Positions 7,234 to 13,402 of a stretch of 33,626 nucleotides of DNA are shown here, in pieces; positions within the stretch are counted from its first letter, which is position 1; each line of letters begins with the position of its first letter. The notes below the pieces were generated by a model. It saw only the letters and a program-made list of their open reading frames with translations. It had not been told where the DNA came from and ran no database searches. The translations under genes were made by a program, and so were the position numbers. The stretch is from contig JAAYAM010000315.1 in the NCBI GenBank assembly GCA_012719355.1, forward strand, positions 1-33,626. The letters are read 5' to 3'. Source of the stretch: Acidobacteriota bacterium. Lineage in GTDB: Bacteria; Acidobacteriota; UBA6911.

Positions 7234-8778
7234 CTAGAATGGCGGAATGCCGTGTTTCCTTGCCGGACGCATCTCTTCCTTGTCGCGCGCCAGCTTCAGT
7301 GCATGCCCGATATAGGCGCGTGTCTCTTCCGGGGCAATGACCGCATCTACATAGCCGCTCGAGGCTGCAACATATGGATTGGCGAACTTGTCCGTGTACT
7401 CCTTGACCTTCAGTTTGCGCATCTCCTCCGGATTCTTCGCAGCCATGATTTCATTGCGAAAGATGATGTTGGCGGCACCTTCCGGGCCCATTACGGCGAT
7501 TTCGGCCGTCGGCCAGGCAAAGACGAGATCGGCGCGCAGGTGGTGCGAGCACATCGCGATGTAACCTCCCCCGTATGCTTTACGCAAAATCAGTGTAATT
7601 TTCGGCACGCTGGCTTCGCTGTAGGCATAGAGCACCTTCGCTCCGTGGCGTATGACGCCGCCATGTTCCTGATCGGAACCCGGCAGGTATCCGGGAATAT
7701 CAACCAGTGTCAGCAGCGGAATGTTGAAGGCATCGCAGAAGCGGACGAAGCGGGCGATCTTGTCCGACGCATCGATATCCAGAACTCCGGCGAGCACGAG
7801 CGACTGGTTGCCGACAATTCCCACGGTTTCCCCATTGATGCGACTGAAGCCCGTGATGGCATTGGGTGCGAAGAGTTCCTGAACTTCAAAGAAATCGGAG
7901 TCGTCGACAATGGCGCGCACGATATCACGCATGTCAAACGGCACCTTCGAATCCTGCGGGATCAGGTTCTGTATCGTATAGGTTTCCCTGGGGCTCCTGG
8001 GGTCTGTGACGGGCGCTTTCTGCCTGTTGCTGCTGGGAAGGAAGCTGATCAGCCGGCGGATCTGGTCGAAACATTCCGGTTCGCTGTTGGCGAAGAAGTG
8101 TGCATTACCGGCGGTCTCGACCTGGACGCGGGCTCCGCCGAGCTCTTCCATCGATATTTCCTCGCCAAGCACCGTCTTCACTACTTCAGGACCGGTTATG
8201 AACATCTTGGAAATCTGGTTAACGACGAAAACGAAGTCAGTCAAGGCAGGCGAATATACCGCGCCCCCTGCGCATGGACCGAGTATCACGGAAATCTGGG
8301 GAACCACGCCGGAAGCCATGGTGTTCCGATAGAAGATCTCGCCATACCCGGCCAGAGAATTCACTCCCTCCTGGATGCGAGCGCCCCCCGAGTCATTGAT
8401 GCCGACTACCGGAATTCCCATCTTGACGGCATGATCCATGATCTTGGTTATCTTGCGGGCATGCATCAACCCGAGAGAACCGCCGGCAACGGTGAAGTCC
8501 TGTGCATACACGCATACGAGGCGTCCCGCAATCGTTCCGGATCCAGTGATGACGCCGTCGGCAGCCAATTCCTTGTCGCTCATACCGAAATCCTTGCAGT
8601 TGTGTTCGACAAAGAGATCGTATTCGTGGAATGAGTTCTCGTCGAGCAATGCCGCGATCCGCTCGCGAGCCGTCATCTTTCCGACAGCCTTCTGTTTGTC
8701 AATAGCCTTATCGCCGCCCCCCTTGGTGACGATCGACTTTCGGCTGAAGAATTGTGAAATCCTTCCCATTAGCGTCAT
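7234..8778 (-). CDS. Acyl-CoA carboxylase, carboxyltransferase subunit
   Basis: A 514-residue carboxyltransferase of the propionyl-CoA carboxylase beta / methylmalonyl-CoA decarboxylase alpha (PccB/MmdA) family. Both crotonase-like halves are present. The N half has MTARERI, then NDSGGARIQEGV, then GPCAGGAVYSPAL. The C half has DIPGYLPGSDQEHGG, KAYGGGYIAM and MGPEGAANIIF. The GGA and GGG loops are the oxyanion holes for biotin and acyl-CoA. The C-terminal PARKHGIPP is also typical. It likely transfers carboxyl between biotin on the adjacent carrier protein and propionyl- or acetyl-CoA in the cytoplasm. AGGTGA lies 7 bases before the ATG. The first 20 residues (MTLMGRISQFFSRKS) are an unusual basic extension compared with typical PccB. 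Acyl specificity cannot be fixed by eye. Confidence 0.95.
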   Translation of the reverse strand: MTLMGRISQFFSRKSIVTKGGGDKAIDKQKAVGKMTARERIAALLDENSFHEYDLFVEHNCKDFGMSDKELAADGVITGSGTIAGRLVCVYAQDFTVAGGSLGLMHARKITKIMDHAVKMGIPVVGINDSGGARIQEGVNSLAGYGEIFYRNTMASGVVPQISVILGPCAGGAVYSPALTDFVFVVNQISKMFITGPEVVKTVLGEEISMEELGGARVQVETAGNAHFFANSEPECFDQIRRLISFLPSSNRQKAPVTDPRSPRETYTIQNLIPQDSKVPFDMRDIVRAIVDDSDFFEVQELFAPNAITGFSRINGETVGIVGNQSLVLAGVLDIDASDKIARFVRFCDAFNIPLLTLVDIPGYLPGSDQEHGGVIRHGAKVLYAYSEASVPKITLILRKAYGGGYIAMCSHHLRADLVFAWPTAEIAVMGPEGAANIIFRNEIMAAKNPEEMRKLKVKEYTDKFANPYVAASSGYVDAVIAPEETRAYIGHALKLARDKEEMRPARKHGIPPF

Positions 8779-8827
8779 AGTTCACCTTTCCACACTCTCA
8801 ACGTACGACGAGCCTCAGAGGGGGAAG

Positions 8828-8836
8828 AGTGTAGCA
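8828..8836 (-). promoter_or_regulatory. Extended -10 for the carboxyltransferase operon
   Basis: On the minus strand TGCTACACT matches an extended -10 element (TGnTANANT). It would start transcription about 43 bases before the carboxyltransferase ATG. The -35 region is poor, as is common with extended -10 promoters. Confidence 0.35.
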
Positions 8837-8913
8837 GAAAAAAGGTACAAAGGGCTCGGATTTCGCACACTGCTGAACATTGCCGGCGGATTCTGAAGCT
8901 TGTTTGCCATGCG

Positions 8914-8922
8914 TGCTACAAT
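8914..8922 (+). promoter_or_regulatory. Extended -10 for the femX-like gene
   Basis: TGCTACAAT is an extended -10 with a 5/6 match to TATAAT. It faces away from the one at 8828-8836 and shares its TGCTACA core. It would give a leader of about 97 bases before the ATG at 9026. The -35 is weak. Confidence 0.35.
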
Positions 8923-9025
8923 AGGGATTCCGCATCGGCTCTAATCGAATACTGGAGATCCCATTTGCCCGTGGATCTATACAGTGGGAGGAATGCGCAT
9001 TTTCACCGAGGGGTAGCATCCAGAC

Positions 9026-10102
9026 ATGAGACTTGAAGTCACGCCCAAATCGACCCAGACATTGTATCCGACCGATATTCTCTTTCAGACATCATTCTGG
9101 GGACGGGTAAAAAGCAGACTCGGGTGGAGTGTCGCGGCATTTGACCTGGCACTCCCTGCTTCCGAAGGAGACGTCTTGGTATTAACAAAACGCCTGGACG
9201 AAGAATCATCCATGGTTTATGTCCCGCAGGGACCGGAGATAGGGCCGGATTCTGAGAGTTACGGCGTCTTTCTGGAAACGCTGTCCGAATCGATCTCAAG
9301 TCATCTGGAATCGTCAGCGGTTTTCATCAGATATGATCTGCCCTGGAACGATCCGTATGCGTTGGACGAAACCGGCGGCTCACCTTATGACCTGAAGCGA
9401 CCTGAGAACCGGCTTCGGGAGATCCGGATGAATTATTCAACCAGGTGCTGGAATTTGAGAAAAGCGCCCTATGATCTGACCGTCGCCGATTCGCTCGTTG
9501 TCGATATCACAGGCACAGAGGAAGAAATCCTCGGCAGGATGAAACCGAAGACCAGGTACAACATTCATCTCTCCGCCCGGAAAGGAGTGCGTGTGATCGA
9601 AGCCGACGCTTCGGCTCTGCCGGTATTCTATGACCTGTACCGTCAGACAGCGGCACGAAACGGGTTCCCTTCGTGCGACTACAGACATTTCTCCGCTCTT
9701 TTCGAGACTAAAGTCACAGCGGCGAATTCGCCCGGGCTCTTTTTCTATCTTGCCATTCACAAGAAGGATGCGCTTGCCGGGGCCATCATCGCCATCTCAG
9801 GTAAAAGAGCGACCTATCTTTTCGGCGCATCGGCGAATCACTCCCGAAATCTGATGAGTTCGTATGCGGTTCAGTGGCATGCAATCAGAAATGCACGCGA
9901 TCAGCACTGCTCCGTGTATGACATGGGAGCAGTCTCGCCGTATCGTGACCCAGATCACCCGTTCTTCGGAATGTACAGATTCAAAACAGGTTTTGGCGGC
10001 CATATCGAGCACCGGGTCGGATCGTGGGATTACCCGCTCAACCAGGAGAAATACGACAGCATACGCAATAGAGAAATGCTCAGAAGCTTTCTTATGTGGT
10101 AA
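9026..10102 (+). CDS. FemX-like aminoacyltransferase (lipid II bridge type)
   Basis: A 358-residue FemABX-family protein with two GNAT-like halves. The diagnostic segment is MKPKTRYNIHLSARKGVRV near residues 172-190, matching the (K)xKxRxNIxxAxxxGV block of FemX/FemAB. The later YDMGAVSPYRDPDHPFFGMYRFKTGFGG region matches the C-terminal acceptor part (usual YdxxGv...G.yxFKxgFgg). Family members add an amino acid from aminoacyl-tRNA to lipid II. The family also occurs widely in Gram-negative lineages, where some members may modify other acceptors. Alanine racemase at 31377 is a possible functional relative but is far away. The start at 9026 has only a distant purine-rich GAGGGG stretch upstream. 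Monocistronic or with a long gap to the next gene. Confidence 0.88.
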   Translation: MRLEVTPKSTQTLYPTDILFQTSFWGRVKSRLGWSVAAFDLALPASEGDVLVLTKRLDEESSMVYVPQGPEIGPDSESYGVFLETLSESISSHLESSAVFIRYDLPWNDPYALDETGGSPYDLKRPENRLREIRMNYSTRCWNLRKAPYDLTVADSLVVDITGTEEEILGRMKPKTRYNIHLSARKGVRVIEADASALPVFYDLYRQTAARNGFPSCDYRHFSALFETKVTAANSPGLFFYLAIHKKDALAGAIIAISGKRATYLFGASANHSRNLMSSYAVQWHAIRNARDQHCSVYDMGAVSPYRDPDHPFFGMYRFKTGFGGHIEHRVGSWDYPLNQEKYDSIRNREMLRSFLMW

Positions 10103-10452
10103 GGTGCGCACGCCGAATTTGATTCAAAATTCCTCCATCCTTTGGATACTGCGACGCAATCCTTCGGATGAGGCGGCTTTCAGTTGCAGAGAAGCCCGAT
10201 TCCAGTGTCTCCCCGATTGTGATTTTCCCCTACCCGAGAGATTATTTGAACTATTGAAACGAAACCGCTCAGTAGACGACCGCGAGAAGTCGCAGGTTCA
10301 ACGCTCAGTTCGAAAAAGGGATCTGTCTATGGCTCAGAATCGAAGGCTTCATGAAGCGGAACGGGATGACGCCTGACTGTCACGGGCGCCTGCCGCTGCC
10401 CCAGGAGACAGATTCGGGTTGTTCCTGGTTCCCGCTTCGACGGGGGGATCCG
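10103..10452. other. 350-base intergenic region with three dyads
   Basis: No credible gene is visible. At 10115-10132 GAATTT and AAATTC flank a 6-base centre just after the femX-like gene, a weak AT-rich hairpin. At 10137-10147 and 10159-10169 two near-identical dyads, ATCC-TTT-GGAT and ATCC-TTC-GGAT, lie with centres 22 bp apart, about two helical turns, which could bind a dimeric or tetrameric regulator. Nothing resembling a strong promoter was found before the Rnk gene. Confidence 0.4.
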
Positions 10453-10866
10453 ATGATGAAAAAGCGGACACTTCACATTACCGAATACGACATGCAGCGG
10501 CTCAGAAAGATAATCGGCGATGTGCGGAACTGGGACCGGAGAGACCGGGAGTACCTCGACTACCTTGAGAAGGAACTCGATGACGCAGTGCTGGTCCCTT
10601 CAGATCAGATGCCGGTAGATTTCGTGACACTGAATACCCGAATGCGAGTAAGGGATCTGGATTCCAATGACGAAGAATCGATCCAGCTGGTATTCCCTTC
10701 TGACGCCAATTTCCGGGAAGGGAAGATTTCAATCCTGACTCCCGTCGGCACGGCACTTATCGGTTACCGTGCAGGAGATACGGTCGAATGGAGAATCCCT
10801 TCCGGAACCAGGCGTCTGCGCATCGAAGAAATAATTTACCAGCCTGAAGCAGAGGGCTTGTTCTGA
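10453..10866 (+). CDS. rnk: Nucleoside diphosphate kinase regulator (Rnk, GreA/GreB-like)
   Basis: A 137-residue protein with the length and layout of Rnk, a GreA/GreB-like factor that binds RNA polymerase near the secondary channel. The N-terminal part is a short helical hairpin (TEYDMQRLRKII to YLDYLEKELDDA). It is followed by the FKBP-like C domain: VTLNTRMRVRDLD, then LTPVGTALIGYRAGDTVEWRIPSG, a strong match to the family's (S)PvGxALlGlxxGdxvxw.xP.G block. I start at the first of two adjacent ATGs, just after a G-rich stretch; the frame is open further upstream but that part does not resemble the family. The cyclic-nucleotide-binding-type gene follows after 17 bases, so the two are likely co-transcribed. 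Confidence 0.92.
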   Translation: MMKKRTLHITEYDMQRLRKIIGDVRNWDRRDREYLDYLEKELDDAVLVPSDQMPVDFVTLNTRMRVRDLDSNDEESIQLVFPSDANFREGKISILTPVGTALIGYRAGDTVEWRIPSGTRRLRIEEIIYQPEAEGLF

Positions 10867-10883
10867 ATAGTCAGGGAGGTTGT

Positions 10884-11381
10884 ATGCAGGGAATTGCCGG
10901 GTTGCTCGGAGAGACACCGGTCTTCTCAAAATTTGACAAATGGTCATTGCAGTATATGGCCGGCCTGGCTGAGAGGAAGGAATACAAAGCCGGGGAATGG
11001 CTCTTTCGCGAGTTTGCGCCGAGAGAGTGGTTCGGCGTCATTGAACGGGGCGATGTCAGGATAGTGCGTGGCCCCGACGATCACCATACCCTGCTCGCAG
11101 TGCTCGGAAGAGGGGGTATCCTTTCAGAAAGCATCCTGCTCAGCAATCGCAATCATTCCACGGGCGCCTATACCCGGGAGGGAGCAGTCGTCGCCCGGTT
11201 TTTCCGTGAAGCAATGGAGAAGGCCAGAAAGGAACGGCCTGACCTGCATTACAGGATTCTGGCCTGCATCGCGCAAGCTGCAGCCGAAAGGCTCCGCTAT
11301 GCAGCCGACTGCCTGACACCCGAAGACCAGGAGGTCGCATTCGGCCAGCCGCAGAGCACATGGAGCATCGTAAATCAGTGA
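10884..11381 (+). CDS. Stand-alone cyclic-nucleotide-binding-type domain protein
   Basis: A 165-residue Crp/cNMP-binding-fold protein. The beta-roll is visible from VFSKFDKWSLQYMAGL through YKAGEWLFREFAPREWFGVIERGDVRIV. The loop that should be GELALL..R.A reads GILSESILLSNRNHSTGAY. It keeps the glutamate but not the arginine that binds the cyclic phosphate, so a classical cAMP site is doubtful. After the roll there is one long helix and then the end; there is no helix-turn-helix, so it is not a complete Crp-type regulator. It starts 17 bases after the Rnk gene, with GGGAGG upstream of the ATG, and is probably a sensor or adaptor. It is convergent with the GntR gene. It could also be the leftover N-terminal domain of a larger fused protein. 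Confidence 0.82.
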   Translation: MQGIAGLLGETPVFSKFDKWSLQYMAGLAERKEYKAGEWLFREFAPREWFGVIERGDVRIVRGPDDHHTLLAVLGRGGILSESILLSNRNHSTGAYTREGAVVARFFREAMEKARKERPDLHYRILACIAQAAAERLRYAADCLTPEDQEVAFGQPQSTWSIVNQ

Positions 11382-11390
11382 TCTCTTCGC

Positions 11391-11422
11391 GCCGGCGCAC
11401 AAATCTAAATTATTACGCCGGC
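11391..11422. terminator. Convergent hairpin overlapping the gntR stop
   Basis: GCCGGCG and CGCCGGC form a perfect 7-bp stem around an 18-base AT-rich loop. The loop contains the stop codon of the minus-strand GntR gene, and the hairpin follows the plus-strand domain gene by 9 bases. There is no U-tract. Position suggests a shared bidirectional terminator. Confidence 0.4.
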
Positions 11423-12355
11423 CTGGATTCTCGCGACTTCCAAAGATGTCGGATCTATCTGAGGATGGATCTGCAGGACGCGGGGATTCTTGCGCATATC
11501 AGGAGGCACGTCCGCTCTTACAGCGGGGCCCACCAGATAGCAATCATACTCAGACTTCTCCAGCAGCTCTCTGAAACCGTTCATGCCGCGGACAGGTTTC
11601 GGAGAAATCCGGAATTTATCCGGATCAACCAGCTTGCACAAATGGGCGATTATGAATCTCACCCTGTGCGAAGGCTGCGGCACATGAACATATGCAACTG
11701 AAGATCCGGGTTTGATTGTTTCGAGCATTTTCACAGTCTGATCCGACATGCGCTCCTCGACTGCTATTACCTCAATTCTCATCTTCGACAGGCGCGACTT
11801 GACTTCTTCATAGAGGAACTGGTTGACCAGGACCTTCTTTTTGCCGTTTCCTGACCTGACGCTTGCTGTCAGGTTGCTGAACTCTGTTGGTATCACCGGC
11901 ACCTGCCAGAGTTGAGAAATTTTGTCCGCCATCTGCATTGCGGTCTCTCCATGGCTGTCGACAAAGATCAGGAACGGCTCCTTGCGCTCGTTCTCCTGGG
12001 CATACTGGTTGAGGTATCTGGCGAAGGAAGTCGGCGAGATACCCCACCGTCTCGATTTCGTGACCATTTCCTCCGCAAGTTTCCGGCAATTCTTGTGTAT
12101 CTGTGCCGGAGAAGCGGTAGCGGTGGCGACCACGGTCCCTTTGCCGCGGATCAGCGAGAGCAGCCCCGAGCGTCTCAAAGCCAGATATGCTTTGTGAATC
12201 TGGTTGCGGTTGATCCCGGTCTGCTTCTCAATGTCACGGATCGACGGCAGGGTGTCGCCGTGCCGTAACACCCCCATCATTACTGCCAGCTTCACCTGAT
12301 CCTGTATCTGGTTAGTGATCGGGATAGGACTGTGCTTCTCAATGTAAAACTCCAT
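11405..12355 (-). CDS. GntR-family transcriptional regulator
   Basis: A 316-residue regulator. Residues 1-75 are a textbook GntR winged helix: PITNQIQDQVKLAVMMG, then GDTLPSIRDIEKQTGINRNQIHKAYLALRRSGLL, then the wing RGKGTVV. The remaining 240 residues are not an aminotransferase (MocR) domain. Alternating beta-alpha segments such as FLIFVDSHGETAMQMADKI and KKVLVNQFLYEEVKS suggest a periplasmic-binding- or response-regulator-like effector domain, and I do not recognise a named subfamily. It is transcribed divergently from the ferredoxin-AOR pair and is the natural candidate regulator of that operon. A dyad at 12360-12377 covers its own ribosome-binding region, suggesting autoregulation. Confidence 0.9.
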   Translation of the reverse strand: MEFYIEKHSPIPITNQIQDQVKLAVMMGVLRHGDTLPSIRDIEKQTGINRNQIHKAYLALRRSGLLSLIRGKGTVVATATASPAQIHKNCRKLAEEMVTKSRRWGISPTSFARYLNQYAQENERKEPFLIFVDSHGETAMQMADKISQLWQVPVIPTEFSNLTASVRSGNGKKKVLVNQFLYEEVKSRLSKMRIEVIAVEERMSDQTVKMLETIKPGSSVAYVHVPQPSHRVRFIIAHLCKLVDPDKFRISPKPVRGMNGFRELLEKSEYDCYLVGPAVRADVPPDMRKNPRVLQIHPQIDPTSLEVARIQAGVII

Positions 12356-12359
12356 AATC

Positions 12360-12377
12360 TCAATTCCTGAATATTGA
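12360..12377. promoter_or_regulatory. Dyad at the gntR translation start
   Basis: TCAAT and ATTGA flank an inner ATTC-CT-GAAT dyad. It begins 5 bases upstream of the GntR start codon and includes its likely AGGA ribosome-binding site. A regulator bound here would block its own gene. Confidence 0.35.
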
Positions 12378-12580
12378 AGAAACGCCGAAAATTGCGATCA
12401 GCTGTTTATAAGGAAATTTCTTTCATAATTCAAGGACTTGTACCTGACATAAAATCTTCCCCTATGGAATATGGGTTCCAGGTGCGGAAACCGGCATTTT
12501 TCGGTTATGATGGGGCCCGCATACCAATCAGGGTTGCGCTGGATCTCCCTTCGCGCTTCCACATTGACGGAGGTTCGGCG

Positions 12581-12594
12581 CGTCAGTACTGACG
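12581..12594. promoter_or_regulatory. Perfect 14-bp palindrome before ferredoxin-AOR operon
   Basis: CGTCAGT is followed directly by its reverse complement ACTGACG. It lies 35 bases upstream of the ferredoxin ATG and downstream of a TTGACG that could act as a -35. Likely an operator; the divergent GntR protein is the obvious candidate binder. Confidence 0.5.
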
Positions 12595-12629
12595 GCATTC
12601 GGAATGGTTGCCTATGAAGGAGTCATCTT

Positions 12630-13400
12630 ATGCCCGCACAAAAAGATGCTGGTAACAAAGAAGCGGCTGCCGGAAAGAGATTGACAAGAAGAGACTTTCT
12701 GGTCGCCGGCGGCACGGTTGCCGCCGTTGATGCGTTGATCGCGGCAACACCTGCCAGCGCGATCGCCCCTGCAGCTGGGACCGAAGTTCCGGAATCGAGG
12801 GGCTACCTCGTATATGACAGCAGGAAGTGCACCGGTTGCACGACCTGCATGCTGAGCTGTTCGCTGGTTCATTATGGTGTTCAGAACCTCTCACGCGCCC
12901 GCATTCAGATCATCCAGGACTCCTTCGGGAAATTCCCGAATGATCTGAAGATGGCGCCCTGCAGACAGTGCAAGGCGCCCGTATGTGTCCAGAGCTGTCC
13001 GGTCGGCGCGGCCTTCATCGACACGACCAACGGCAATGTCCGCCGGATCGACAGCAGCAAATGCATCGGATGCAGGACATGCATCAAGATGTGTCCTCAG
13101 CAACCGCATCGCACGGTCTGGGTGGTCATTGATGGACAAGGCAAATCGTCCAAGTGTGACCTGTGCATTGACACCCCTTACTGGGAGGAAAAAGGAGGCC
13201 CCGGCGGCAAGCAGGCATGTGTCGAGACCTGCCCGATGATGGCGATCAAGTTCGTCAGTGAGATGCCGGACCAGGAAGAGACCGACGGCTATGATGTCAA
13301 CCTCCGCAACGATCACTGGCTGAACCTGGGCCTGGTGGATAACAGCACCGTTGTTCCTAAGCAGATGCCCGCATGGCCCGACATGGGAGGAGGGGAGTAG
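12630..13400 (+). CDS. Tat-signal ferredoxin with four [4Fe-4S] clusters, AOR partner
   Basis: A 256-residue DmsB/HybA-like electron-transfer protein. TRRDFLVAGG at residues 19-28 with a following hydrophobic stretch and ASA is a twin-arginine signal. Sixteen cysteines fall into the four-cluster pattern: C67/70/73/77, C111/114/119/123, C145/148/151/155 and C176/179/197/201. Start supported by AAGGAG 7 bases upstream. It is followed after 2 bases by the AOR gene, so they are an operon and almost certainly a complex, in which this subunit takes electrons from the pterin enzyme. The pairing resembles the E. coli YdhV with YdhY/YdhX arrangement. The Tat signal implies the periplasmic side, yet the AOR has no signal of its own and no membrane anchor gene is seen here. 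Confidence 0.93.
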   Translation: MPAQKDAGNKEAAAGKRLTRRDFLVAGGTVAAVDALIAATPASAIAPAAGTEVPESRGYLVYDSRKCTGCTTCMLSCSLVHYGVQNLSRARIQIIQDSFGKFPNDLKMAPCRQCKAPVCVQSCPVGAAFIDTTNGNVRRIDSSKCIGCRTCIKMCPQQPHRTVWVVIDGQGKSSKCDLCIDTPYWEEKGGPGGKQACVETCPMMAIKFVSEMPDQEETDGYDVNLRNDHWLNLGLVDNSTVVPKQMPAWPDMGGGE

Positions 13401-13402
13401 CG

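Noticed and set aside
7252-8634. Long open frame on the plus strand opposite the carboxyltransferase gene
   Set aside because: The minus-strand frame encodes a textbook carboxyltransferase with all motifs; the opposite frame has no recognisable domain and arises from codon bias.
6900-8778. Sodium-pumping methylmalonyl-CoA decarboxylase
   Set aside because: No membrane beta subunit or delta subunit gene is visible, so the carboxylase/decarboxylase choice is left open.
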